Positions 38,857 through 47,984 of a DNA stretch of 64,000 bases are shown piece by piece. Position numbers and translations under genes: made by a program. Origin of the DNA: Pseudomonas sp. Irchel 3H7 (GTDB taxonomy: Bacteria; Pseudomonadota; Gammaproteobacteria; Pseudomonadales; Pseudomonadaceae); assembly GCF_900187605.1 (NCBI RefSeq), contig NZ_FYEA01000015.1, positions 62,001 to 126,000 of the forward strand, in the 5' to 3' direction. The notes beneath the pieces are model-generated. The model did no database searches. It saw only the letters and a program-made list of their open reading frames with translations, and was not told the DNA's origin. The first letter of the stretch is position 1, and every line of letters begins with the position of its first letter.

Positions 38857-41388
38857 ATGACGCAAGTCACGGTGAAACAACTGGCCGATGAGGTCAAAAC
38901 ACCGGTAGAGCGCCTGTTGCAGCAGATGCGTGAGGCAGGTCTGCCGCACACCGCCGCCGAAGAAAATGTGACTGACAGTGAGAAGCAGTCCCTGCTGACT
39001 CACTTGAAAAGCAGCCACAAGGCGAAAGTGGAAGAACCACGCAAGATCACGCTGCAGCGTAAAACCACCAGCACCCTGCGTGTGGCTGGTAGCAAAAGCA
39101 TCAGCGTAGAAGTTCGCAAAAAGAAAGTTTTCGTACAGCGTAGCCCGGAAGAAATCGAAGCCGAACGCAAGCGTGAACTGGATGAGCGTCGCGCAGTAGA
39201 AAATGCTGCTCGTCAGAAGGCTGAAGAAGAAGCCAAGCAGCGCGCCGAAGAAGAAGCGCGCCGCCAGCCTGCTGCTGCGCAGACCGCTACCAGCGACGCC
39301 GTTGCGGCGCCGGCTGCAGCTGCCGAACCTGTTCGCGAAAGCGCGCCGGTGGTTGCCGCTGCTCCAGCTCCGTCTGCTGATGTTCGCAACAAGCAGAACG
39401 AACAGCGCCGTCCTGACAAGCCGCGTGCCGACGACAACAATCGTCGCAGCGGTGGTGGTGATGGCGAGCGCAAAAACGCTCCGCATCGCGCATCGGTCAA
39501 AGAAAAAGCGCCGGCTCCACGTGTGGCGCCACGCACTACCGACGAAGAAAGCGATGGCTTCCGTCGCGGTGGTCGCGGCAAGGCCAAGCTGAAGAAGCGC
39601 AACGCCCACGGTTTCCAGAGCCCAACCGGCCCTGTCGTGCGTGATGTGCAGATCGGCGAGACCATCACTGTTGGCGATCTCGCCAATCAGATGTCGGTCA
39701 AGGCTGCTGAAATCATCAAGTTCATGTTCAAACTGGGTACTCCAGCGACCATCAACCAAGTGCTTGATCAGGAAACTGCTCAACTGGTAGCCGAAGAACT
39801 GGGCCACAAAGTGACCCTGGTCAGCGACACCGCTCTGGAAGATTCCCTGGCCGAGTCCCTGAAGTTTGAAGGTGAGTCGTTCTCCCGTGCGCCAGTCGTG
39901 ACCGTAATGGGCCACGTTGACCACGGTAAAACTTCCCTGCTCGACTACATCCGTCGTGCCAAGGTAGCTGCTGGCGAAGCCGGTGGTATCACCCAGCACA
40001 TCGGTGCATACCACGTTGAAACCGAACGCGGCATGGTCACCTTCCTCGACACCCCGGGTCACGCCGCGTTTACCGCAATGCGTGCTCGTGGTGCCAAGGC
40101 GACCGACATCGTGATTCTGGTGGTTGCAGCGGACGACGGCGTGATGCCGCAGACCATTGAAGCTGTTCAGCACGCAGTAGCGGCTGGCGTTCCACTGGTT
40201 GTTGCAGTGAACAAAATCGACAAGCCGGGCGCCGATCTTGATCGCATCCGTAGCGAGCTGTCGGTTCACGGCGTGACTTCCGAAGAGTGGGGCGGTGATA
40301 CGCCGTTCGTACCGGTGTCGGCGAAAGTCGGTACTGGCGTGGACGAGCTGCTTGAAGCCGTTCTGCTGCAAGCTGAAGTTCTCGAACTGAAAGCAACTCC
40401 ATCGGCTCCTGGCCGTGGCGTTGTGGTTGAATCGCGTCTCGACAAAGGTCGTGGCCCGGTTGCAACCGTTCTGGTTCAAGACGGTACCCTGCGCCAAGGC
40501 GACATGGTCCTGGTCGGTTCGAACTATGGCCGTGTGCGTGCCATGCTCGACGAGAACGGCAAGCCAATCAAGGAAGCCGGTCCTTCCATCCCTGTCGAGA
40601 TCCTCGGCCTGGACGGTACTCCGGACGCTGGCGACGAGATGAGCGTGGTTGCCGACGAGAAGAAAGCCCGTGAAGTGGCTCTGTTCCGTCAAGGCAAGTT
40701 TCGCGAAGTCAAATTGGCTCGCGCTCATGCTGGCAAGCTGGAAAACATCTTCGAAAACATGGGTCAGGCCGAGAAGAAGACGCTCAACATCGTCCTCAAG
40801 TCCGACGTCCGTGGTTCGCTGGAAGCGTTGAACGGTGCCTTGAATGGCCTGGGCAACGACGAAGTACAAGTGCGCGTAGTGGGCGGCGGCGTTGGTGGTA
40901 TCACCGAGTCCGACGCTAACCTGGCACTGGCTTCCAACGCTGTACTGTTCGGCTTCAACGTGCGTGCCGATGCTGGCGCACGGAAGATCGTCGAGCAGGA
41001 AGGTCTGGACATGCGTTACTACAACGTGATCTACGACATCATCGAAGACGTCAAGAAAGCCCTGACCGGCATGCTCGGCAGCGATGTTCGCGAGAACATC
41101 CTGGGTGTGGCCGAAGTGCGTGACGTGTTCCGTTCGCCGAAGTTTGGCGCGATCGCTGGTTGCATGGTGATCGAAGGTGTTGTGCACCGTAACCGTCCGA
41201 TCCGTGTACTGCGTGAAGACATCGTTATCTTCGAAGGCGAGCTGGAATCCCTGCGCCGCTTCAAGGATGACGCTTCCGAAGTACGTGCCGGCATGGAATG
41301 CGGTATCGGCGTGAAGAGCTACAACGACGTCAAAGTCGGCGACAAGATCGAAGTCTTCGAGAAGGTTCAGGTTGCTCGCAGCCTCTAA
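38857..41388 (+). CDS. infB: translation initiation factor IF-2
   Basis: An 843-residue IF-2. The N-terminal part is long, charged and Ala/Glu/Arg-rich (residues about 90-260). Then come the GTPase domain with GHVDHGKTSLLDY, DTPGHAAF and NKID, and the C-terminal domains binding fMet-tRNA (EVRDVFRSPKFG; AGMECGIGVKSYNDVKVGD). It delivers initiator tRNA to the 30S subunit; the fMet tRNA gene is in the same block. The low-complexity N region is the usual variable part. A good AGGAGAG site precedes ATG. Confidence 0.98.
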   Translation: MTQVTVKQLADEVKTPVERLLQQMREAGLPHTAAEENVTDSEKQSLLTHLKSSHKAKVEEPRKITLQRKTTSTLRVAGSKSISVEVRKKKVFVQRSPEEIEAERKRELDERRAVENAARQKAEEEAKQRAEEEARRQPAAAQTATSDAVAAPAAAAEPVRESAPVVAAAPAPSADVRNKQNEQRRPDKPRADDNNRRSGGGDGERKNAPHRASVKEKAPAPRVAPRTTDEESDGFRRGGRGKAKLKKRNAHGFQSPTGPVVRDVQIGETITVGDLANQMSVKAAEIIKFMFKLGTPATINQVLDQETAQLVAEELGHKVTLVSDTALEDSLAESLKFEGESFSRAPVVTVMGHVDHGKTSLLDYIRRAKVAAGEAGGITQHIGAYHVETERGMVTFLDTPGHAAFTAMRARGAKATDIVILVVAADDGVMPQTIEAVQHAVAAGVPLVVAVNKIDKPGADLDRIRSELSVHGVTSEEWGGDTPFVPVSAKVGTGVDELLEAVLLQAEVLELKATPSAPGRGVVVESRLDKGRGPVATVLVQDGTLRQGDMVLVGSNYGRVRAMLDENGKPIKEAGPSIPVEILGLDGTPDAGDEMSVVADEKKAREVALFRQGKFREVKLARAHAGKLENIFENMGQAEKKTLNIVLKSDVRGSLEALNGALNGLGNDEVQVRVVGGGVGGITESDANLALASNAVLFGFNVRADAGARKIVEQEGLDMRYYNVIYDIIEDVKKALTGMLGSDVRENILGVAEVRDVFRSPKFGAIAGCMVIEGVVHRNRPIRVLREDIVIFEGELESLRRFKDDASEVRAGMECGIGVKSYNDVKVGDKIEVFEKVQVARSL

Positions 41389-41459
41389 CTCGCGCACTTC
41401 AGGAGCCGTGATGGTCGGCCGCACTCAACAGTGTGGCGCATCACCCGGACTCTAAACGC

Positions 41460-41493
41460 AACGCCCGGTCTGGCTTTTGTCAGGCCGGGCGTT
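41460..41493 (+). terminator. strong hairpin between infB and rbfA
   Basis: AACGCCCGGTCTGGC-TTTT-GTCAGGCCGGGCGTT forms a 15-bp stem with a few wobbles in the 160-base infB-rbfA gap. Little T-run follows. It may be a partial terminator or a processing site inside the operon. Confidence 0.55.
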
Positions 41494-41548
41494 TGCCGCT
41501 TTCAGACCTTGCGGGTTTCGCCGCGGGGCAGTAACAGGTAACAAAATC

Positions 41549-41950
41549 ATGGCAAAAGAATACAGCCGTACCCAACGTATCGGCGATCAGATGCAGCGCG
41601 AGCTGGCTCAACTGATCCGTCGCGAAGTCAAAGACCCGCGCGTCGGCCTGGTCACCATTACCGCAGTAGAAGTCAGCCGTGACGTCGGTCACGCGAAGAT
41701 CTTCATCACCGTGATGGGCCAGGATAACGCCGAAGATATCGCGCAAAGCATCAAGGTGCTGAATGCCGCCGCAGGTTTCCTGCGGATGCAACTGGCCCGT
41801 GAAATGAAACTGCGCAGCGTGCCGCAATTGCACTTCCACTACGACGAATCCGTTGTCCGTGGTGCGCACCTGTCGGCCCTGATCGAGCGTGCCGTGGCTG
41901 AAGACAATCAGCATCCGGTCGCTGCTGAACCTGAAGACACCAAGGAGTAA
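41549..41950 (+). CDS. rbfA: 30S ribosome-binding factor RbfA
   Basis: A 133-residue KH-fold protein (YSRTQRIGDQMQRELAQLIR, KDPRVGLVTITAVEVSRDVG, VPQLHFHYDESVVRG). It is needed for late 30S maturation and cold adaptation. ATG 41549 (MAKEYSRTQR) is the family start; the upstream in-frame ATG lies within the hairpin region. The truB GTG is 5 bases after the stop. Confidence 0.97.
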   Translation: MAKEYSRTQRIGDQMQRELAQLIRREVKDPRVGLVTITAVEVSRDVGHAKIFITVMGQDNAEDIAQSIKVLNAAAGFLRMQLAREMKLRSVPQLHFHYDESVVRGAHLSALIERAVAEDNQHPVAAEPEDTKE

Positions 41951-41954
41951 TTCG

Positions 41955-42872
41955 GTGGCTCAGGTCAAACGTATCCGTCGTAACGTCAGCGGTATCATCT
42001 TGCTCGACAAGCCGTTGGGGTTCACTTCCAACGCCGCGTTGCAGAAGGTTCGCTGGCTGCTCAATGCCGAGAAGGCCGGTCACACCGGCAGCCTCGATCC
42101 ATTGGCCACCGGTGTCTTGCCGTTGTGCTTTGGTGAGGCCACCAAGTTCTCGCAGTACCTGCTCGATTCCGACAAGGCTTATGAAACCCTGGCGCAGCTG
42201 GGCAAGACCACCACCACGGCGGATGCCGAAGGTGAAGTTTTGCAGGAGCGCCCGGTGACCGTTGGTCGCACCGATATCGAGGCAGCATTGCCGAAATTTC
42301 GTGGGCAAATCAGTCAGATACCGCCGATGTACTCGGCGCTCAAGCGTGATGGCCAGCCGCTGTACAAGTTGGCGCGTGCAGGCGAAGTAGTGGAGCGCGA
42401 ACCGCGTTCTGTTACTATTGCGCGCTTGGAATTACTGGCCTTCGAAGGCGATACTGCGCGACTTGCGGTGGATTGCAGCAAAGGCACCTATATTCGCACC
42501 CTGGTGGAGGATATCGGTGAGCAACTCGGTTGTGGTGCGTACGTCGCTGAATTGCGCCGTACCCAGGCCGGGCCTTTCACCCTGGCGCAGACCGTGACCC
42601 TCGAAGAGCTTGAGGCGGTTCATGCCGAAGGCGGCAACGAAGCGGTTGATCGCTTCCTGATGCCATCGGACAGCGGCCTGCAGGATTGGCCGCTGCTGCA
42701 CTTCTCGGAAGCGAGCGCGTTCTACTGGCTCAACGGCCAGCCGGTGCGTGCCCCGGATGCTCCGAAGTTCGGCATGGTGCGGGTACAGGATCACAATGGT
42801 CGCTTCATCGGTATCGGTGAAGTGAGCGAAGACGGGCGCATTGCGCCACGTCGACTGATTCGGTCGGAATGA
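41955..42872 (+). CDS. truB: tRNA pseudouridine-55 synthase TruB
   Basis: A 305-residue enzyme. The catalytic Asp is in HTGSLDPLATGVLPLCFG; other family stretches are IPPMYSALKRDGQPLYKLAR and DCSKGTYIRTLVEDIG. The C-terminal PUA-like part is present. It makes Psi55 in the T-loop of tRNAs. The GTG start at 41955 is placed by AAGGAG at 41942, inside the end of rbfA. rpsO follows after 142 bases. Confidence 0.97.
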   Translation: MAQVKRIRRNVSGIILLDKPLGFTSNAALQKVRWLLNAEKAGHTGSLDPLATGVLPLCFGEATKFSQYLLDSDKAYETLAQLGKTTTTADAEGEVLQERPVTVGRTDIEAALPKFRGQISQIPPMYSALKRDGQPLYKLARAGEVVEREPRSVTIARLELLAFEGDTARLAVDCSKGTYIRTLVEDIGEQLGCGAYVAELRRTQAGPFTLAQTVTLEELEAVHAEGGNEAVDRFLMPSDSGLQDWPLLHFSEASAFYWLNGQPVRAPDAPKFGMVRVQDHNGRFIGIGEVSEDGRIAPRRLIRSE

Positions 42873-42947
42873 CCGAAACCGGTCTGTGTCAAAGCAGGCT
42901 GGCGAGGGTGGCTGTCAACAGGCACGGTCACTACTCATTTATAGATA

Positions 42948-42963
42948 CAGGGATTTGTCCCTG
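42948..42963 (+). other. small hairpin in the rpsO leader
   Basis: CAGGGA-TTTG-TCCCTG lies about 50 bases before rpsO. S15 autoregulates its own mRNA in several bacteria through leader structures; whether this is such an element is not shown. Confidence 0.35.
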
Positions 42964-43014
42964 GCCTGTTGAAGTTGTTTCTTTGAAACAGCTTCCTGAT
43001 AAAAGGATTGCCTC

Positions 43015-43284
43015 ATGGCTCTCGACGTTCAAGAAAAAGCTCAAATCGTTGCTGACTACCAGCAAGCTGTTGGTGACACTGGTTCGCCAGAAGTGCAAGT
43101 TGCACTGCTGACCCACAACATCAACAAGCTGCAAGGTCACTTCAAGGCCAACGGTAAAGATCACCACTCCCGTCGTGGTCTGATCCGCATGGTAAACCAG
43201 CGTCGCAAGCTGCTGGACTACCTGAAAGGCAAGGATCTGGGTCGTTATCAGACTCTGATCGGTCGCCTGGGTCTGCGTCGCTAA
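43015..43284 (+). CDS. rpsO: 30S ribosomal protein S15
   Basis: An 89-residue S15 (DVQEKAQIVADYQQAVGDTG, LTHNINKLQGHFKANGKDHH, SRRGLIRMVNQRRKLLDYLK). It is a primary binder of 16S rRNA helices 20-22. Highly biased codon use. The conserved rpsO-pnp pair follows, with 193 bases between. Confidence 0.99.
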   Translation: MALDVQEKAQIVADYQQAVGDTGSPEVQVALLTHNINKLQGHFKANGKDHHSRRGLIRMVNQRRKLLDYLKGKDLGRYQTLIGRLGLRR

Positions 43285-43314
43285 TCAGCGATTGCGCTAT
43301 GAGGTTGGTTGTCT

Positions 43315-43341
43315 GTCGGACGTCTGCGGTTTACCGCCGAC
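43315..43341 (+). other. hairpin in the rpsO-pnp intergenic region
   Basis: GTCGG...CCGAC with inner GCGGT-TT-ACCGC lies 30 bases after rpsO and about 140 before pnp. In E. coli a leader stem cut by RNase III autoregulates pnp; this may be a counterpart or the rpsO transcript end. There is no T-run. Confidence 0.35.
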
Positions 43342-43477
43342 GGCTTGCAGGCTCCCAGCCTCAAGTTTTATCTGGATACACGTTTTACCCTGGACAGGCG
43401 TTGGGCCGATTCCCGACATTGCCCAAGAATTCGCAAGAAACCAGTTCCCCCAAGAGCCACAAAGAAGGTAGGACACC

Positions 43478-45583
43478 GTGAACCCGGTAATCAAAAAATT
43501 CCAGTTCGGTCAATCGACCGTTACCCTCGAGACTGGCCGTATCGCCCGTCAGGCCTCCGGCGCAGTATTGGTCACCGTTGACGACGACGTCAGCGTATTG
43601 GTGACTGTAGTCGGTGCAAAACAAGCCGATCCAGGCAAGGGCTTCTTCCCTCTGTCGGTTCACTACCAGGAAAAGACTTACGCTGCCGGTAAGATCCCTG
43701 GCGGTTTCTTCAAGCGTGAAGGCCGTCCTTCCGAGAAAGAAACCCTGACTTCCCGACTGATCGACCGTCCGATCCGTCCGCTGTTCCCAGAAGGCTTCAT
43801 GAACGAAGTGCAGGTTGTCTGCACCGTCGTTTCCACCAGCAAAAAGACCGATCCGGACATCGCTGCGATGATCGGTACCTCGGCTGCCCTGGCCATCTCG
43901 GGCATTCCGTTTGACGGCCCGATCGGCGCCGCTCGCGTAGCTTTCCACGAAAGCACCGGCTACCTGCTGAACCCGACTTACGAGCAGCAAGCAGCTTCGA
44001 GCCTGGACATGGTCGTTGCCGGTACTTCCGACGCCGTACTGATGGTTGAATCGGAAGCCAAAGAGCTGACCGAAGACCAGATGCTGGGCGCGGTACTGTT
44101 TGCTCACGACGAGTTCCAGGTTGTGATCAACGCGGTTAAAGAACTGGCTGCCGAAGCTGCCAAGCCAACCTGGACCTGGGCTCCTGCGCCAGAAGCCACC
44201 GAACTGCTGGGCGCTATCCGTGCCGAGTTCGGCGAGGCGATCTCCCAGGCTTACACCATCACCGTCAAGGCCGACCGTTATGCGCGTCTGGGCGAGCTGA
44301 AGGATCAAGTCGTTGCCAAGCTGTCCGGTGAAGAAGGCCAGCCTTCTTCCAGCGAAGTCAAAGCCGCTTTCGGCGAAATCGAATACCGCACCGTTCGCGA
44401 AAACATCGTTAACGGCAAGCCACGTATCGACGGTCGCGACACCAAAACCGTACGTCCGCTGAACATCGAAGTCGGCGTTCTGCCGAAGACTCACGGTTCG
44501 GCGCTGTTCACCCGTGGTGAAACCCAGGCTCTGGTAGTCGCGACTCTGGGCACCGCCCGTGACGCACAGCTGCTGGACACCCTGGAAGGCGAGAAAAAAG
44601 ACCCGTTCATGCTGCACTACAACTTCCCTCCGTTCTCGGTGGGCGAGTGTGGTCGCATGGGTGGCGCTGGTCGTCGTGAAATCGGTCACGGCCGTCTGGC
44701 CCGTCGTTCGGTTTCGGCCATGCTGCCAGCCGCTGACGTGTTCCCGTACACCATCCGCGTGGTTTCGGAAATCACCGAATCCAACGGTTCGAGCTCGATG
44801 GCTTCCGTTTGCGGCGCTTCCCTGGCCCTGATGGACGCTGGTGTGCCGATGAAGGCGCCGGTTGCCGGTATCGCCATGGGTCTGGTTAAAGAAGGCGAGA
44901 AATTTGCCGTCCTGACCGACATCCTCGGTGACGAAGACCACCTGGGCGACATGGACTTCAAAGTAGCCGGTACCGCCAAAGGCGTTACTGCGCTGCAGAT
45001 GGACATCAAGATCAAGGGCATCACCGAAGAAATCATGGAGATCGCTCTGGGCCAAGCCCTGGAAGCGCGCCTGAATATCCTCGGTCAGATGAACCAGATC
45101 ATCGGCCAGTCGCGTACCGAACTGTCGGCCAACGCTCCGACCATGATCGCGATGAAAATCGACACCGACAAGATCCGTGACGTTATCGGTAAAGGTGGCG
45201 CGACCATCCGTGCGATCTGCGAAGAAACCAAGGCTTCGATCGACATCGAAGACGACGGTTCGATCAAGATCTTCGGCGAAACCAAGGAAGCCGCTGAAGC
45301 TGCGCGTCAGCGCGTTCTGGGTATCACCGCTGAAGCCGAGATCGGCAAGATCTACGTGGGCAAGGTTGAGCGCATCGTCGACTTCGGCGCATTCGTCAAC
45401 ATCCTGCCGGGCAAGGACGGTCTGGTGCACATCTCGATGCTGAGCGACGCTCGCGTAGAGAAAGTGACCGACATCCTGAAAGAAGGCCAGGAAGTGGAAG
45501 TGCTGGTACTGGACGTGGACAACCGCGGCCGTATCAAGCTGTCCATCAAAGACGTGGCAGCGGCCAAGGCTTCGGGCGTTTAA
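43478..45583 (+). CDS. pnp: polynucleotide phosphorylase
   Basis: A 701-residue PNPase. It has two RNase PH domains (the second with LFTRGETQALVVATLG and GRREIGHGRLARR), a KH domain (IRDVIGKGGATIRAICEET) and an S1 domain (YVGKVERIVDFGAFVNILPG). It degrades RNA 3' to 5' using phosphate and can associate with RNase E. The start is GTG 43478 (MNPVIKKFQFG) with an AAGGTAGGA site. Last gene of the nusA-pnp run. Confidence 0.98.
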   Translation: MNPVIKKFQFGQSTVTLETGRIARQASGAVLVTVDDDVSVLVTVVGAKQADPGKGFFPLSVHYQEKTYAAGKIPGGFFKREGRPSEKETLTSRLIDRPIRPLFPEGFMNEVQVVCTVVSTSKKTDPDIAAMIGTSAALAISGIPFDGPIGAARVAFHESTGYLLNPTYEQQAASSLDMVVAGTSDAVLMVESEAKELTEDQMLGAVLFAHDEFQVVINAVKELAAEAAKPTWTWAPAPEATELLGAIRAEFGEAISQAYTITVKADRYARLGELKDQVVAKLSGEEGQPSSSEVKAAFGEIEYRTVRENIVNGKPRIDGRDTKTVRPLNIEVGVLPKTHGSALFTRGETQALVVATLGTARDAQLLDTLEGEKKDPFMLHYNFPPFSVGECGRMGGAGRREIGHGRLARRSVSAMLPAADVFPYTIRVVSEITESNGSSSMASVCGASLALMDAGVPMKAPVAGIAMGLVKEGEKFAVLTDILGDEDHLGDMDFKVAGTAKGVTALQMDIKIKGITEEIMEIALGQALEARLNILGQMNQIIGQSRTELSANAPTMIAMKIDTDKIRDVIGKGGATIRAICEETKASIDIEDDGSIKIFGETKEAAEAARQRVLGITAEAEIGKIYVGKVERIVDFGAFVNILPGKDGLVHISMLSDARVEKVTDILKEGQEVEVLVLDVDNRGRIKLSIKDVAAAKASGV

Positions 45584-45606
45584 TCAGCCCAAAGCGTTAG
45601 CGCAAT

Positions 45607-45642
45607 AAAAATGCCCCGCCGTGAAAACGGCGGGGCATTTTT
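45607..45642 (+). terminator. terminator after pnp
   Basis: AAAATGCCCCGCCGT-GAAA-ACGGCGGGGCATTTT plus T-run; a 15-bp stem with GAAA tetraloop. Confidence 0.93.
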
Positions 45643-45712
45643 TTGTCTGCGAAATATCGGGACATTCTGCGAAGTTGCCGGACTTCAAGACCGGTGCTAG
45701 GTTTAGCCCACC

Positions 45713-45788
45713 GCCCGTGTAGCTCAGCCGGTAGAGCAGCGCACTCGTAACGCGAAGGTCGCAGGTTCGATTCCTGTCTCGGGCACCA
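45713..45788 (+). tRNA. tRNA-Thr(CGT), with stem mismatches
   Basis: A 76-base cloverleaf, anticodon loop CTCGTAA (anticodon CGT), T-arm GCAGGTTCGATTCCTGT, CCA encoded. The anticodon stem reads GCGCA/CGCGA with an A-C mismatch next to the loop, and the acceptor GCCCGTG/CTCGGGC has a T-T mismatch at pair 6. Probably functional, but the stems are weaker than usual. Confidence 0.85.
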
Positions 45789-45834
45789 CATCAACGTTCG
45801 TCGGCGTTCGGCGACTCTCACACCCGCCCAAAAC

Positions 45835-45857
45835 AGGCCGTCCAACGCGGCCTTTTT
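45835..45857 (+). terminator. terminator after tRNA-Thr
   Basis: AGGCCG-TCCAACG-CGGCCT followed by TTTT. Confidence 0.75.
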
Positions 45858-46184
45858 CTTTCGCTCTTTCGTTGCGTGCCGCGCAGGCCCTGTTGCGGAG
45901 GGCTGTCCAGGCAGAAAGCAGTCCTCATGCGCCGGCTCCGTACGAAACCGGAATCAAACAAATGCTTTCGAATATCTGTCGATGCCTCGAAGAACGTAGC
46001 GGAGGGGCGTGACCCCGACGGGATGGCGCAAGGGAGCGTGACGATTCCGTCGCATTGCTTCTAATTTTCCTACCGGTAATGATGGCGAGCAGATATTATC
46101 CGCTCGCTTTTCGCATGGAAGTGTGTGTGCTGGACGCGCACTCAGTGACGAGGTTCTTCGGAGCCGGATAAAAAGAGAAATTAG
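45858..46184. other. non-coding stretch before the accessory acyltransferase
   Basis: No convincing gene. At 46085-46107, GCGAGC-A-GATA-T-TATC-C-GCTCGC followed by TTTT looks like a terminator, about 80 bases before the acyltransferase; base composition drops towards AT there. No integrase, transposase or direct repeat of the tRNA end was seen. Confidence 0.5.
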
Positions 46185-47348
46185 ATGATGTCCACCAACC
46201 GCAAGCCAATAGAAAACCTAAAGCCATTAACGAGCTTAAGATTCTTCGCCGCATTCATGATTGTCGTTTGGCACTCAGTTATGTTTTACCCATGGTTCGC
46301 AGGGGTTCCATCCTTCCTGACGCATGGAGTTAGTTTCTTTTTTGTTCTGTCAGGATTTATTCTGACGCACGTTTACACATCAAAAAAGCCATCGGGATAC
46401 TTTGGCTTTATTCGTGATCGCCTTGCCAGGCTCTGGCCGGTCCATATATTCGCATTGTGTTTCCTCGTGATGTTCGTGCGTCCAGATGCAATTACCTTCG
46501 ACGGGGAAGGGCTATTTGCTAAGTCAGTTCAGCTAGCCTTGAATCTGACGCTGATGCAGTCAATATTCCCCTTTGACAAGATCATGTTTTCCTGGAATGC
46601 CGTGTCGTGGAGCATTTCAACCGAAGTTTTTTTCTATCTTGCGTTTCCGTTTCTTGTAATCGGAATAAGAAAGAACTGGGCAATCAAACTTCTTGTCGCC
46701 ATTTTTATTTCAACTGCTTTCGTCTTTGCAATGACCGCATTTTCCAAGACGCAAACAGGTCAGGAAGTCGGCATTAATATGTTTTATGCGGCTTACTCCA
46801 ATCCTTTGTTTCGTGGTGTTGAGTTTGTTCTAGGCATGTCGCTCTGGGTGGTTTGGGATAAATACATCCGAAACTACGAGGCATCATATTTGGTCTGGAG
46901 CGCAGTCGAGATAGTAGCTGTCTTGTTTGCAGCATGGTGGATTTGTTACGGTGCCGAACATGCTATTAGCTATCTAGGTGACTTTGAATCTCCAAGACTT
47001 ATGGCAAATACAATGGGTTCAGCCTGGGTGTTTGCAATACTGATTGGAGCGGTAGCCTCTGGTCGTGGAGTTGTTGGCTCTATCCTTAGTAACCGGGTTT
47101 TGGTTTATCTCGGCGAAATCAGCTTTTCAATTTACATGATTCATCAAGTTTTACTGAAGGTGTTCGCTTACTCGTTTTCAAAGGATTTGCAAGTCACCCC
47201 ACTTATGTATTTTTCTGCGTTGCTGTTCTTGGCGTCGGCCAGCTACCTGATGATCGAGAAGCCAGCTCAGCGTCTGCTGCGATCCAATAAGAAACCAAAG
47301 GAACAGGAAGTCGCCACGCAGGGAGCTCAACTTCAGAATGTGAGCTGA
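46185..47348 (+). CDS. acyltransferase 3 (OafA/YrhL) family membrane protein
   Basis: A 387-residue integral membrane protein with about ten hydrophobic segments. Family motifs are LTSLRFFAAFMIVVWHS (R-x10-H start of the domain) and FFFVLSGFILTHVY, then FIRDRLARLWPVH. It should transfer acyl groups, usually acetyl, to a cell-surface sugar such as O-antigen, exopolysaccharide or a lipid-linked glycan. GC content is clearly lower and codon use less biased than in the neighbours, which suggests acquisition. No glycan cluster lies nearby, so its target is unknown. An ATG pair (46185/46188) makes the exact start ambiguous. Confidence 0.88.
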   Translation: MMSTNRKPIENLKPLTSLRFFAAFMIVVWHSVMFYPWFAGVPSFLTHGVSFFFVLSGFILTHVYTSKKPSGYFGFIRDRLARLWPVHIFALCFLVMFVRPDAITFDGEGLFAKSVQLALNLTLMQSIFPFDKIMFSWNAVSWSISTEVFFYLAFPFLVIGIRKNWAIKLLVAIFISTAFVFAMTAFSKTQTGQEVGINMFYAAYSNPLFRGVEFVLGMSLWVVWDKYIRNYEASYLVWSAVEIVAVLFAAWWICYGAEHAISYLGDFESPRLMANTMGSAWVFAILIGAVASGRGVVGSILSNRVLVYLGEISFSIYMIHQVLLKVFAYSFSKDLQVTPLMYFSALLFLASASYLMIEKPAQRLLRSNKKPKEQEVATQGAQLQNVS

Positions 47349-47372
47349 TTTCTAACAGTCGGTGTTCTTTGC

Positions 47373-47401
47373 GCAATGGCTCTCCAGTGGAGAGCCATTG
47401 C
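47373..47401 (+). terminator. terminator-like hairpin after the acyltransferase
   Basis: GCAATGGCTCTCC-AGT-GGAGAGCCATTGC is a perfect 13-bp stem 25 bases past the stop, between convergent genes. Confidence 0.7.
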
Positions 47402-47489
47402 TTCATCAATAAGCCCCTTGGCGCTATTTATCCAATAGATGCTGGGGTTTTCCGTCTGGGTTGAGGTTCCTGTCTCAACACCATTTTCT

Positions 47490-47984
47490 CTACTTTACCT
47501 TGCGGCTCAGATCCTCGACGGTACGTTTGAGCTGATCCATCGCCCGATCCTGATCGTTGATTTTCTGCTTCAGATTCGAAATCTCGCTGCTGTTCGAGTT
47601 GGAACTGGAGCCACTGTTGCGCTTGAGGTCTTCGACCTGACGACCTAGCGTGTCCAGTTCACGGTCCTGGTCTTTGACCTTGTTTTTCAGATCATCGATT
47701 TCCTTGCCGCTGGAGCTGGAGTTCGAACCGTTGCTGCGTTTGAGCTCTTCGATCTGCCGCGACTGGTCACTGATCGTGTCGCGCATTTTTTGCAGTTCGT
47801 CGACGCTGATGTCGCTTCTGATGACGACATCTTTGCCGTAATCGTTGTGAATCAGGGCAACCTTGTCGCCGTAGGAGGAACTGCTACTGCTCAACTCGAC
47901 AGCCATTGCGTTTGCAGGCAGGGCCAGAACAGCCATCAGCGCGGTAGCGGGCACAACAGAGAGAATCTTCGAAAAGCTGCGCAT
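47490..47984 (-). CDS. exported coiled-coil protein with internal repeats
   Basis: A 164-residue protein. A signal peptide (MRSFSKILSVVPATALMAVL...PANAMA) is followed by a Ser-rich start and three repeats of about 37-40 residues. Each has a heptad stretch (DQSRQIEELKRS; DQDRELDTLGRQVEDLKR; DQDRAMDQLKRTVEDLSR), and the first two end in a Ser/Asn/Gly linker. No domain beyond coiled coil is recognised. It is probably periplasmic; the repeats suggest a rod or oligomer. ATG 47984 has an AAGGAAA site. Function unknown; similar Ser-linker coiled coils occur in some pseudomonads. Confidence 0.75.
   Translation of the reverse strand: MRSFSKILSVVPATALMAVLALPANAMAVELSSSSSSYGDKVALIHNDYGKDVVIRSDISVDELQKMRDTISDQSRQIEELKRSNGSNSSSSGKEIDDLKNKVKDQDRELDTLGRQVEDLKRNSGSSSNSNSSEISNLKQKINDQDRAMDQLKRTVEDLSRKVK

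Noticed and set aside
38830..41424. An 864-codon frame antisense to infB
   Set aside because: Same cause; infB is fully supported on the plus strand.
45876..46064. A 62-codon frame after tRNA-Thr
   Set aside because: No ribosome site, no recognisable protein, crosses structured non-coding sequence.
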